A DNA stretch of 22,434 nt from Bacilli bacterium (GTDB taxonomy: Bacteria; Bacillota_I; Bacilli_A; RF39; UBA660). The notes under the pieces were generated by a model. The model saw only the letters and a program-made list of their open reading frames with translations, was not told the DNA's origin and made no database searches. Both the position numbers and the translations under genes were made by a program. The stretch is taken from the NCBI GenBank assembly GCA_016302935.1, contig JAEDMO010000012.1:1-22434 (forward strand). Reading direction: 5' to 3'. Shown here piece after piece: positions 13,120 through 20,181 of this stretch. Numbering within the stretch: the stretch's first letter is position 1; each line of letters begins with the position of its first letter.

Positions 13120-13983
13120 ATGGAAAAAGCAACTAAGGTGTTGGTAAAAAGTTTAATAGTTAATGTTTTGCTAACTTTAACGAAGTTTGTCTTCGGGCTT
13201 ATCTATAAATCTAAGGTATTAGTGGCGGATGGAATACATTCGCTATCTGATTTAGCTACGGATATTGTTTCTATATATGGTAGCAAATTATCTTTAAAAC
13301 CTGCTGATACTGAGCATCCTTATGGACATGGTAAGATAGAGTATTTAACTAGTATTGTCATTGGAGCTGTAATATTAGCACTTGCTTTAAGTTTGCTTGG
13401 AAACTCTTTAAATGCTAAGACCACTATTACTAGTAATATGGTTTTGTATGTAACAATTTTTACAATATTAGCTAAATATTTAATTTCTAGATATATTCTT
13501 TCCAAGGGAGTTAAATATAAAAGTAATCTTTTAATAGCATCTGGTAAAGAAAGTAGATCTGATGTAATTTCTTCTGCTATAGTAATAATAACTTACTTTT
13601 TATCAAAATTAAGTTCTTATAGTAAAATCTTTCTTTATTCAGATACTATTGGGACGTTTATTATTGGCTTAATAATTTTGAAAACGGCATATCGTATTTT
13701 AAAGGAAAATATTGTTAGTATTTTGGGTGAAATTGAACAGGATGAAGAGTATTTAGATAAAATTAGGGAAATAATTTTGGAAAATAGCGAAGTAGTGAAT
13801 ATTGAAGAGTTAAATATAATTAAATATGGACATTATTATCAAGCTAATATAACTATCAATATGGATAGTGATGTTACATTAGAAGATGCTTGTTTAGTTT
13901 CTGATAGAATAAAAAAGAAGTTAATTAATAAAAAAACAAGGATTTCTTATGCGAAAATAAGTATTAATCCTTATATGGAGTAG
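13120..13983 (+). CDS. Cation diffusion facilitator (metal efflux) protein
   Basis: Exports divalent metal ions in exchange for protons at the membrane. 287 residues from ATG 13120, seven bases after polA. Upstream in-frame TTG lies within polA. About six membrane helices occupy roughly residues 10-200. The transport-site pattern HSLSD (H40, D44) is in helix 2, EHPYGHGKIEY (65-75) is the usual loop after helix 2, and the helix 5 site reads ESRSD (E144, D148), where many relatives have HxxxD. The C-terminal cytoplasmic domain (about 205-287) has the ferredoxin-like sequence. The Glu for His change may alter metal choice; metal (Zn, Mn or Fe) is not predictable. It sits between polA and mutM, which are often adjacent. 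Confidence 0.9.
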   Translation: MEKATKVLVKSLIVNVLLTLTKFVFGLIYKSKVLVADGIHSLSDLATDIVSIYGSKLSLKPADTEHPYGHGKIEYLTSIVIGAVILALALSLLGNSLNAKTTITSNMVLYVTIFTILAKYLISRYILSKGVKYKSNLLIASGKESRSDVISSAIVIITYFLSKLSSYSKIFLYSDTIGTFIIGLIILKTAYRILKENIVSILGEIEQDEEYLDKIREIILENSEVVNIEELNIIKYGHYYQANITINMDSDVTLEDACLVSDRIKKKLINKKTRISYAKISINPYME

Positions 13984-13990
13984 TGATTGT

Positions 13991-14821
13991 ATGCCAGAGT
14001 TACCAGAGGTAGAAACAGTTAAGAATGCCTTAAAAGAAAAATTGGTTGGAAGAGTTATTTTATCTGCTTTAGTGTATTGGGATAATATAATTGCATATCC
14101 AAGTAGGAAAGAGTTTGAGGAAAAAATTAAAAATCAACGTATTAATTTTCTAGAAAGAAGGGGTAAATTTATTTTATTTGTTTTAGATGATTATATATTG
14201 ATTTCACATTTGAGAATGGAAGGTAAATATTATTTTAAGGATAAAGATTATTTAAAAGAAAAGCATAATCATGTAATATTTACTTTGGATAATGATACTT
14301 TATTAGTGTATGATGATACTAGAAAGTTTGGGAAGATGTATTTAATTGAAAAGGATAAAATAGATAAAGTGGGTCCTTTAAGTAAGTTAGGATGTGAACC
14401 TTTTTCTTTTGAATTAAATGTTTCTTATTTGAGAAAAAAGTATAAAAATAAGAAATTGCCTATTAAAACGGTTTTGTTAGATCAGAGTATTATTACTGGT
14501 ATTGGTAATATTTATGCGGATGAAATATTATATTTATCTAAGATAAATCCTTTAACTAAAGCTTTAGATTTAACGGATGATAATTTAGATGATATTATTA
14601 CTAATACTAGATGTGTTTTAAATGATGCTATTTCTTTAGGTGGGACAACCATTCATAGTTATAAGTCTGTAGATGGAATATCAGGAAAGTTTCAAAATTG
14701 TTTGTTAGTTCATGGTAAAGAAGGATCTTCTTGTAATGTTTGTATGGAGAAGATTGTTAAAATCAAGGTTGGTGGAAGAGGGACTTATTATTGTCCTAAT
14801 TGTCAAAAATTAAAAAAGTAG
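13991..14821 (+). CDS. mutM: Formamidopyrimidine-DNA glycosylase
   Basis: Removes 8-oxoguanine and formamidopyrimidines and cuts the abasic site. 276 residues, a normal length. The N-terminus MPELPEVETV gives catalytic P2 and E3. The damage-recognition lysine is K59 in ERRGKF. LDQSIITGIGNIYADEILY is the helix-two-turn-helix. The C-terminal zinc finger has C248, C251, C268 and C271 with R263. All key residues are present, so it should be active. It begins seven bases after the CDF gene and is followed ten bases later by fmt, so it is part of the polA-mutM-fmt run. Confidence 0.97.
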   Translation: MPELPEVETVKNALKEKLVGRVILSALVYWDNIIAYPSRKEFEEKIKNQRINFLERRGKFILFVLDDYILISHLRMEGKYYFKDKDYLKEKHNHVIFTLDNDTLLVYDDTRKFGKMYLIEKDKIDKVGPLSKLGCEPFSFELNVSYLRKKYKNKKLPIKTVLLDQSIITGIGNIYADEILYLSKINPLTKALDLTDDNLDDIITNTRCVLNDAISLGGTTIHSYKSVDGISGKFQNCLLVHGKEGSSCNVCMEKIVKIKVGGRGTYYCPNCQKLKK

Positions 14822-14831
14822 GTGATTAGTG

Positions 14832-15779
14832 ATGAAGTTAAAAATAGTTTTTATGGGAACGCCTAATTTTGCTGTTCCTATCTTAGAGGCGTTAATTAAA
14901 GAATATAATGTTGTTTTGGTTGTATCTCAGCCGGATAAAGAATATTCTAGAAAAAAAGAATTGCTTCCAACAAAGACAAAAATGGTGGCGATTAAGCATA
15001 ATATAGATGTTTTTCAACCGGTTAAGATAAAGGATGAATATCAAAAAATTTTAGAATATGAACCGGATATGATTATTACGTGTGCTTATGGTCAGATAAT
15101 TCCTAAGGAATTATTAGATTATCCTAAATATGGTGCGATTAATGTGCATGGTTCTTTGCTTCCTAAGTTAAGAGGGGGTGCTCCTATTCATAGAGCTTTA
15201 ATAAATGGTGATGATGAAACAGGAGTTACTATTATGTATATGAGCTATAAGATGGATGCTGGCGATATTATTAGTCAAAGAAAGATAAGTATAGAAGATA
15301 CGGATAATGTCGATACATTATTTACGAAGTTAAGTTACTTGGGTAGAGATCTTTTAATGGAAACTATTCCTTTGATTATTAATAATAAAAATCTTAGAAT
15401 AAAGCAAAATGAAGAGGAAGTAACTTATGGACTTAATATAAAAAAAGAAGAGGAAATAATAGATTTTAATGATACTAAAATAAATATTTTTAATAAAATA
15501 AGAGGACTTTCTTCTATACCTGGAGCGTATACTTATTTAAATGGCAAAATATTAAAAATATATTCGGCTTCAATATTAGATAAGGAATATAAAGGAAAGA
15601 ACGGTCAAATAGTGGATGTTACTCGTGAAGGGTTGGTTGTTAAGGTGAAAGATGGTTCTTTATTAATTACTGATATTAAAATAGAGGGTAAGGGGCGTGT
15701 TTTGGTTAAAGATTATTTAAATGGTATAAAAGATAAAACTTCTTTGCTAAATATAGTATTGGGTGATAAAAATGAATAG
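14832..15779 (+). CDS. fmt: Methionyl-tRNA formyltransferase
   Basis: Formylates initiator Met-tRNA with 10-formyltetrahydrofolate. 315 residues, a normal length. ATG 14832 follows TAGGTGATTAGTG. The GTG at 14829 is in frame but adjacent. Motifs: FMGTPNFAVPIL (7-18), catalytic N104 and H106 in INVHGSLLPKLRGGAPIHRA, and D142 in MDAGDI. The C-terminal tRNA-binding domain is about 205-310. Peptide deformylase, its partner in N-terminal processing, is in this window but 3.4 kb away on the other strand, whereas def and fmt are often adjacent. Its last eight bases overlap the next gene. Confidence 0.96.
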   Translation: MKLKIVFMGTPNFAVPILEALIKEYNVVLVVSQPDKEYSRKKELLPTKTKMVAIKHNIDVFQPVKIKDEYQKILEYEPDMIITCAYGQIIPKELLDYPKYGAINVHGSLLPKLRGGAPIHRALINGDDETGVTIMYMSYKMDAGDIISQRKISIEDTDNVDTLFTKLSYLGRDLLMETIPLIINNKNLRIKQNEEEVTYGLNIKKEEEIIDFNDTKINIFNKIRGLSSIPGAYTYLNGKILKIYSASILDKEYKGKNGQIVDVTREGLVVKVKDGSLLITDIKIEGKGRVLVKDYLNGIKDKTSLLNIVLGDKNE

Positions 15780-16581
15780 TAATTTCTGGTTTAATTATGA
15801 AAAAAAGCAAGAAGAGATGAAATCCAAACCTTTAGTAGAAAAACTTGAAGATAATATGGAAGAAGATATTATAACATCTAAAAATGATAATAAGAAGGAT
15901 GATAAAAGTAATAAAAAAAGGTCTGCTTTTATTAAGTTAATGGTGGGTATTATTTTTATTATTGTTATAATGGTAGTACTTAGTTTAGGTTCTGATGGTA
16001 ATATAATTAAAGAAGAAACTGATAATGATACTAATAATAATGTAAATAATGAAAAAGATTCAACGGATATTAAAGATATTGTTTTGAATGGTGATTATAA
16101 GTTTGAATATTTGATAGATGTTGTTATGCAAGATGGGAATAAACTAACATATACTTATATTGGCAGTAGTATAGATGGTAAATTATCTGGAACTATAAAA
16201 AATATGGATCAAGAAATAGAGTATTTATATAAGGATAATGAATACTATATAATTGATAATGATCAATATTATCTTGTAGCTGAAGAAGATATTTTTAAGG
16301 TGATAGATTATAAATATTTAAGTATTAGTAATATTAATAATTATATTAAAAAGGGTACTCAAATTTATAAAACAGAATATAGTAATGGTACTGTTACTAC
16401 CGGTTATGATATTTTGATTAAAGATATTATTATAAATAGTGATAGCGATAAGGCTGTTACTATTGTAGTTAGTGAGAATGATAAATATACTATTGAGATT
16501 GATTATACTAATTTGATAAGTATTCTAAATAGTAATATTGGTAATTGTAAGGTTACATTAAAATATGAAACAATAAAATAG
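15772..16581 (+). CDS. Membrane-anchored protein of unknown function, 269 residues
   Basis: ATG 15772 follows GGGTGATAAAA and overlaps fmt by eight bases, so it is translated with fmt. Residues 1-50 are charged and cytoplasmic (Lys/Glu/Asp-rich, ending in a basic NKKRSAFIK). One membrane helix spans about 53-72 (IKLMVGIIFIIVIMVVLSL). The rest is outside the cell: an Asn/Asp-rich linker (74-100), then a beta-rich domain with repeated Tyr/Ile/Asp strands (FEYLIDVVMQDGNKLTYTYIG..., then VTIVVSENDKYTIEIDY). The layout resembles small surface proteins with a single N-terminal anchor. I recognise no family. No terminator is clear after it. Confidence 0.75.
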   Translation: MNSNFWFNYEKKQEEMKSKPLVEKLEDNMEEDIITSKNDNKKDDKSNKKRSAFIKLMVGIIFIIVIMVVLSLGSDGNIIKEETDNDTNNNVNNEKDSTDIKDIVLNGDYKFEYLIDVVMQDGNKLTYTYIGSSIDGKLSGTIKNMDQEIEYLYKDNEYYIIDNDQYYLVAEEDIFKVIDYKYLSISNINNYIKKGTQIYKTEYSNGTVTTGYDILIKDIIINSDSDKAVTIVVSENDKYTIEIDYTNLISILNSNIGNCKVTLKYETIK

Positions 16582-16627
16582 TTTTACATTTATTATTCAA
16601 ACTTAGGGGATACTTTTTATCTTTTAC

Positions 16628-16656
16628 TTGAAAAAATATTAATTATGTGTTATCAT
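16628..16656 (+). promoter_or_regulatory. Promoter of the Trp-rich micropeptide unit
   Basis: TTGAAA (16628-16633), 17-base spacer, TATCAT (16651-16656). RNA start expected near 16663. Confidence 0.7.
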
Positions 16657-16692
16657 TATTATGTAAGTAGTCTTAGAAAGGAGGGTTGCCAT

Positions 16693-16722
16693 ATGTGGAG
16701 ATGGTTCTTCTGGTGGATGTAA
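16693..16722 (+). CDS. Nine-residue Trp-rich micropeptide MWRWFFWWM
   Basis: ATG TGG AGA TGG TTC TTC TGG TGG ATG TAA. Four of nine codons are Trp and two are Phe. AAAGGAGGG (16677-16685) is an almost perfect ribosome site seven bases before the ATG, better than that of most genes here. A promoter lies 37 bases upstream and a terminator starts 28 bases after the stop. It thus has every part of a small gene. Two readings: a leader peptide sensing Trp-tRNA, with attenuation at the terminator and the CPBP gene downstream as target; or a functional membrane-active or signalling peptide with its own short mRNA. Trp/Arg-rich short peptides are known to bind membranes. Function unknown; I know of no named homologue. 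Confidence 0.55.
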   Translation: MWRWFFWWM

Positions 16723-16749
16723 TTTATTATTTTTAATAATAAAATAAAT

Positions 16750-16776
16750 AAGGCCAACGATGGTTGGTTTTATTTT
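16750..16776 (+). terminator. Terminator of the micropeptide unit
   Basis: CCAAC (16754-16758), loop GATG, GTTGG (16763-16767), extended by G-U and A-U pairs to 16750/16771, then TTTTATTTT. A second, A-U-only hairpin (TTATTA / TAATAA, about 16724-16742) lies between the stop codon and this stem and could act as a pause. Confidence 0.7.
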
Positions 16777-16809
16777 GTGTCAAAGAGTTGTCAAAATTAG
16801 TTAAAATAA

Positions 16810-16837
16810 TTGTAATATCCATATTTTTTGATATAAT
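16810..16837 (+). promoter_or_regulatory. Promoter of the CPBP-like gene
   Basis: TTGTAA (16810-16815), 16-base spacer, TATAAT (16832-16837). RNA start about 16844, only a few bases before GGAGG (16850-16854). Confidence 0.55.
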
Positions 16838-16859
16838 TAAATTATCATTGGAGGTAAAT

Positions 16860-17561
16860 ATGGAAGTTTCAAAAAAATTAAAAACATTGTTTATGAGCTT
16901 ATGCGTAATATTATTATATTTTGTGTGGCCTTATTTTTGTAGTTATGTATTATCCTTTTTAAATATAGATAAAAATTTAAAATTATTTTTAAATTTAATA
17001 TTAAACTTTATTTGTTTAGCATCGATTATATTTATATATGTTAATGATTTGAAAAAGGATTATAAAAAATTTATTAAGAATTTTAAAAGCTACATGAAAA
17101 AAGGATTAAAATATTTTATTATTGGCTTATTATGTTATGGTATTGTGAATATTATAATAGCAGGTGTTTTTGATTTTTCAAATATTTCTAATGACAATTT
17201 AACTACTTTAGAAAATGTGTTTAGCGATAATATATTTATGCTCTTTTTATCGACGGTATTTTATTATCCGATAGTAGAAGAGTTGGTATTTAAAAAGACA
17301 TTTAAAGATATAATAGACAATAAATGGTTATTTGTATTTATCTCAGCGTTTGCTAATGCGTTTTTTACTTATGCTTTTTCTGCTACTAATGCTTTATCGT
17401 TAATTTATATTATTCCGAGCACCTTATTTTATATGGGTCTTTCATATGGTTATTATGCTACTGATAATATTATGGTACCAATTACTTATCGTATTATTTA
17501 TAATTTAATACCTAATATTGCTTTGTTAATTGAAACAATGTTAATAATCAAATTTATATAA
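16860..17561 (+). CDS. CPBP-family-like integral membrane protein, motifs degenerate
   Basis: 233 residues from ATG 16860, because GGAGG sits five bases upstream and a promoter lies inside the longer open frame. About six to eight hydrophobic segments. It resembles CPBP intramembrane proteins (Abi/Rce1-like: prenyl proteases or bacteriocin self-immunity) in motif 1, PIVEELVFKKTF (E140, E141, K145 in place of Arg). Motif 2 FxxxH reads F164-ANA-F168, and motif 3 HxxxN reads R211-IIY-N215, so both catalytic histidines appear lost. It may be a non-catalytic relative, such as an immunity or binding protein. It lies between the Trp-rich micropeptide and a small exported protein. Protease activity is doubtful. 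Confidence 0.75.
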   Translation: MEVSKKLKTLFMSLCVILLYFVWPYFCSYVLSFLNIDKNLKLFLNLILNFICLASIIFIYVNDLKKDYKKFIKNFKSYMKKGLKYFIIGLLCYGIVNIIIAGVFDFSNISNDNLTTLENVFSDNIFMLFLSTVFYYPIVEELVFKKTFKDIIDNKWLFVFISAFANAFFTYAFSATNALSLIYIIPSTLFYMGLSYGYYATDNIMVPITYRIIYNLIPNIALLIETMLIIKFI

Positions 17562-17584
17562 ATCCTAGAAAAGGGAGTGATAGT

Positions 17585-17830
17585 GTGAAATCCAAAATAA
17601 ATATTTTAAAACTATTTTTAATAGTTTGTTTTTGTTGTCCAACTGCTGTCTTTGCGGTTTCATACAATAACATAACACCTAAATTAGTAAATGTTTGCGC
17701 GATTGTTCAATCGGGGGCGATTGTCAACGATGGAAATACTAATCCTAGTAACTTTAATTTAGTCATAATTGGTTTGGTAGTGGTAATATTGATTTTAGTT
17801 GGTATTGCAATGTTTGCACCTAAAAAGTAA
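17585..17830 (+). CDS. Small exported or membrane protein, 81 residues
   Basis: GTG start at 17585, preceded by AAAAGGGAGTGAT, 24 bases after the CPBP-like gene and probably in one transcript with it. Residues 1-24 form a signal peptide (MKSKINILKLFLIV..., cleavage expected after AVFA). A 30-residue outside part with one Cys and several Asn follows, then a second hydrophobic helix (about 58-77, VIIGLVVVILILVGIAMF) and a short basic tail PKK. This is a hairpin-like topology or an anchored exported peptide. I recognise no family. The next gene is obg, with its own promoter after a terminator. Confidence 0.7.
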   Translation: MKSKINILKLFLIVCFCCPTAVFAVSYNNITPKLVNVCAIVQSGAIVNDGNTNPSNFNLVIIGLVVVILILVGIAMFAPKK

Positions 17831-17846
17831 TGTATACTTTTTTTTT
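17822..17846 (+). terminator. Terminator overlapping the stop of the 81-residue gene
   Basis: AAAAAGTA (17822-17829) pairs with TACTTTTT (17835-17842), 8 bp, loop ATGTA, then a T run to 17846. The stop codon is in the stem. Confidence 0.75.
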
Positions 17847-17852
17847 GTTTTG

Positions 17853-17861
17853 TGCTATAAT
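17853..17861 (+). promoter_or_regulatory. Extended -10 promoter of obg
   Basis: TGCTATAAT with TATAAT at 17856-17861. The -35 region falls in the preceding terminator and is poor. Confidence 0.55.
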
Positions 17862-17886
17862 TAAGCGGACAGGAGCGTGATAGCGT

Positions 17887-19161
17887 ATGTTTGTAGATGA
17901 AGTTAATATTCAAGTTACTGCTGGTTGTGGTGGTGATGGTTGTATGGCTTTTAGAAGAGAAAAATATATTCCTATGGGAGGACCTTACGGTGGTAATGGT
18001 GGTAGAGGAGGAGATGTTATTTTTGTCGCCGATTCTGGTTTGAAAACTTTGATTGATTTGAAGTATCAACGTCATATTAAAGGTAATTCTGGAGAAAATG
18101 GCGAAGGTAAAAATAAAAATGGAAAATCTGCTACTGATACAATTATAAAGGTGCCTATTGGGACAACTATAAAAGATAATGATACTGGATTAATTATTGC
18201 TGATTTGTTAAAGAATGGACAAGAGGCAAAAATAGCTACAGGTGGTAGAGGTGGAAGAGGAAATGTTAGTTTGGCAACTAAGTCTAATCCTTGTCCAAGT
18301 GTCTGTGAAAGAGGAGAACCTGGCGAACAGAGAAATGTTAATATTACTTTGAGGTTGCTTGCCGATGTTGGTTTGGTTGGTATGCCTAGTGTTGGAAAAA
18401 GTACTATTCTTTCGATGATTACTGCTGCTAATCCTAAAATAGCTTCTTATCATTTTACTACTTTATCTCCTAATTTAGGGGTTGTAACTACAAATAGTAA
18501 AAAAAGTTTTGTTATTGCTGATTTGCCTGGTTTGATAGAGGGGGCAAGTTCTGGTAGTGGACTTGGACATAAGTTTTTGAAACATATAGAAAGAACTAAA
18601 ATAATCGCTCATATTATTGATATAAGTGGGAGTGAAGGAAGAGATCCTTATGAAGATTATTTAACTATTAATAGGGAATTGAATGAATTTAATCCTAAGT
18701 TATTAAATAAGCAACAAGTTATTATATGTAATAAAATGGATTTGCCGGGTGCTTTAGATAATTATCAAAGTTTGGTTAAGAAAATCAAGGATGTTAAGAT
18801 ATTTAAAGTAGAAGCGATAAATAATAAAGGATTGGATGAAGTTATTAATTATCTAGCAGATTTAGTTGAAAATACTAATGAAGAAGAAATGTTAGAGGAA
18901 GAAAAATTTGAAACTCACGTTCTATACAAATTTAAAGAAGAACAACCATTTACTATTGTTAAAGATGGTAATGTTTGGGTTGTAAAGGGTCAAGGTGTAG
19001 AAAAATTACTTAAAATGACTAATTTTAATAGTGAAGAAGCATATTCGAGGTTTGCTAAAAAATTAAGAAGTATGGGAATCGATGAAAAGCTTGAACAAAT
19101 GGGTATACAAGAGGGAGATATTGTTAGAATATTAAATTATGAATTTGAATATACTAAATAA
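17887..19161 (+). CDS. obg: Obg-family GTPase (CgtA)
   Basis: An essential GTPase in large ribosomal subunit assembly and stress response. 424 residues, a normal length for Bacillota, which carry the C-terminal OCT domain. The Gly-rich Obg fold is residues 1-158 (GGDGCMAFRREKYIPMGGP, GGNGGRGGDV). G domain: P-loop GMPSVGKS (165-172), switch and G3 DLPGLIEGAS (212-221), NKMD (282-285). The OCT domain is about 340-424. ATG 17887 follows AGGAGCGTGATAG. It often lies with rplU-rpmA, but not here. It ends at a two-way terminator shared with def. Confidence 0.97.
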   Translation: MFVDEVNIQVTAGCGGDGCMAFRREKYIPMGGPYGGNGGRGGDVIFVADSGLKTLIDLKYQRHIKGNSGENGEGKNKNGKSATDTIIKVPIGTTIKDNDTGLIIADLLKNGQEAKIATGGRGGRGNVSLATKSNPCPSVCERGEPGEQRNVNITLRLLADVGLVGMPSVGKSTILSMITAANPKIASYHFTTLSPNLGVVTTNSKKSFVIADLPGLIEGASSGSGLGHKFLKHIERTKIIAHIIDISGSEGRDPYEDYLTINRELNEFNPKLLNKQQVIICNKMDLPGALDNYQSLVKKIKDVKIFKVEAINNKGLDEVINYLADLVENTNEEEMLEEEKFETHVLYKFKEEQPFTIVKDGNVWVVKGQGVEKLLKMTNFNSEEAYSRFAKKLRSMGIDEKLEQMGIQEGDIVRILNYEFEYTK

Positions 19162-19203
19162 AAAAATCAAAGATATTAAATAATAAATAATCTTTGATTT
19201 TTT
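19162..19203. terminator. Two-way terminator between obg and def
   Basis: AAAA-ATCAAAGAT (19162-19174) pairs with ATCTTTGAT-TTTT (19190-19202): 13 bp. T runs follow on both strands, so it can end obg (plus) and def (minus). Confidence 0.85.
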
Positions 19204-19750
19204 ATATTTCTCTCATGTTTTCAGCATCATGATAAGGGTCTTTTTTATTTATCCTGTCGGTAAATAGAATTCCATTTAAATGGTCAAATTCATGTTGAAA
19301 GGCAATTGCTAGTTCTTCTCTTGCACGTAGTTTGATTAAATTTCCTTCTTCATCATAGCATTCCATTGTAATTCTAGCATGTCTTGGTACTATTCCTTCT
19401 ACTTCACGATTAACGCTTAGGCATCCTTCACCACCATAGGCATAGATCATTTCTTCGGAAGTACTAATAATCTTGGGATTAATTACAATATAGTATTTAA
19501 ACTCTCCTTCATATTCTTCGTGACATACTACAAAAAATCTTTTATTGACTCCAACTTGCGGACCAGCTAATCCCATTCCTGGACGTAAATTGTATTTACT
19601 TGCATATTTTTCTATTTGACTTTTATGTAAGTATTCAAGCATATCATACATAAGTTGTTTTTCTTCTTTTGATAAGGGAAAGGTAACATCTTCGTTACTT
19701 GCTCTTAACTTTTTTTCTTTTTCATCTAAAATATTTAATTTTTTAAACAT
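19202..19750 (-). CDS. def: Peptide deformylase
   Basis: Removes the formyl group from new proteins; a metalloenzyme. 182 residues from ATG 19750, which has AAAAGGTGATA eight bases upstream; a GTG at 19759 is in frame but sits inside that site. Motif I GMGLAGPQ (58-65), with Gly where many have Ala; motif II EGCLS (108-112) with metal ligand C110; motif III HEFDH (153-157) with ligands H153 and H157 and catalytic E154. The length and the insertion between strands (HEEYEGEFKYY) suggest the longer Gram-positive type 2 class. Works after Fmt, which is in this window on the other strand. An inverted repeat lies upstream. Confidence 0.96.
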   Translation of the reverse strand: MFKKLNILDEKEKKLRASNEDVTFPLSKEEKQLMYDMLEYLHKSQIEKYASKYNLRPGMGLAGPQVGVNKRFFVVCHEEYEGEFKYYIVINPKIISTSEEMIYAYGGEGCLSVNREVEGIVPRHARITMECYDEEGNLIKLRAREELAIAFQHEFDHLNGILFTDRINKKDPYHDAENMREI

Positions 19751-19772
19751 AATTATCACCTTTTACTATAGT

Positions 19773-19798
19773 TTATCCAAATAATTAATTTTGGATAA
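19773..19798. promoter_or_regulatory. Inverted repeat upstream of def
   Basis: TTATCCAAA (19773-19781) and TTTGGATAA (19790-19798), 9 bp perfect, 8-base spacer. It lies just upstream of a minus-strand TATAGT (19770-19765), over the expected -35. It is a possible operator. Confidence 0.45.
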
Positions 19799-19828
19799 TT
19801 GGATTACAAATCTGTAAGTATTTTATCA

Positions 19829-19862
19829 TAAAAAAAAGAAAAAGGAAAGCCCCCTTTTCTTT
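19829..19862 (-). terminator. Terminator of the YjcZ-like gene
   Basis: On the minus strand AAAGAAAAGG (19862-19853) pairs with CCTTTTTCTTT (19845-19835), one bulge, then seven T. Confidence 0.7.
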
Positions 19863-19869
19863 AAAATAG

Positions 19870-20049
19870 CTATACTACAGCTCTGCAGCCAATAATGATA
19901 ACTAGCAAAATGAATAATACTAAGATAATAGCAGCTCCGTACCCAGTTCCTCCGTAGCCATATCCGTAATTTGGATAACCGTATGATTGGTATCCTCCAC
20001 AGCCACAACCACAAGTATTTCCACCACTATATCCACCGTAGTAATACAT
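19870..20049 (-). CDS. YjcZ-like small Gly/Tyr/Cys-rich membrane protein, 59 residues
   Basis: ATG 20049 is preceded by AAAGGAGG, a consensus ribosome site. Residues 1-38 are Gly/Tyr/Cys-rich (MYYYGGYSGGNTCGCGCGGY, then YPNYGYGYGGTGYG). Residues about 39-53 are one membrane helix (AAIILVLFILLVIII), with a short tail GCRAVV. This matches the YjcZ-type family of tiny Bacillota proteins, often named as sporulation proteins, whose members are a Gly/Tyr-rich stretch and one helix ending ...LFILLIIVG. Function unclear in the family. Four cysteines (C13, C15, C17, C54) are an addition and might bind metal or cross-link. It has its own terminator and is transcribed away from the ABC genes. Confidence 0.75.
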   Translation of the reverse strand: MYYYGGYSGGNTCGCGCGGYQSYGYPNYGYGYGGTGYGAAIILVLFILLVIIIGCRAVV

Positions 20050-20137
20050 AAAATTACCTCCTTTGCTATCTAATATAGTTTATTATGATAATCAAAATTT
20101 GACACAGATATTTACCTAAATATTAGTCAAAATATTA

Positions 20138-20166
20138 TTTACAAACATAGATGGCTATTGTATAAT
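20138..20166 (+). promoter_or_regulatory. Promoter of the ABC transporter genes
   Basis: TTTACA (20138-20143), 17-base spacer, TATAAT (20161-20166). It shows that the longer frame from TTG 20158 is not the true start. Confidence 0.8.
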
Positions 20167-20181
20167 GAGATTGGTGATAAA

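Noticed and set aside
16764..16859. Longer start for the CPBP-like gene
   Set aside because: The extra 32 codons overlap a terminator and the promoter, and the GGAGG sits before ATG 16860.
17707..18075. Minus-strand Thr/Ser-rich frame of 122 codons
   Set aside because: Opposite the start of obg and across its promoter and a terminator; a shadow of Gly-rich obg codons.
20158..20181. TTG start for the ABC ATPase
   Set aside because: This codon overlaps the -10 TATAAT; the ATG at 20182 has a ribosome site.
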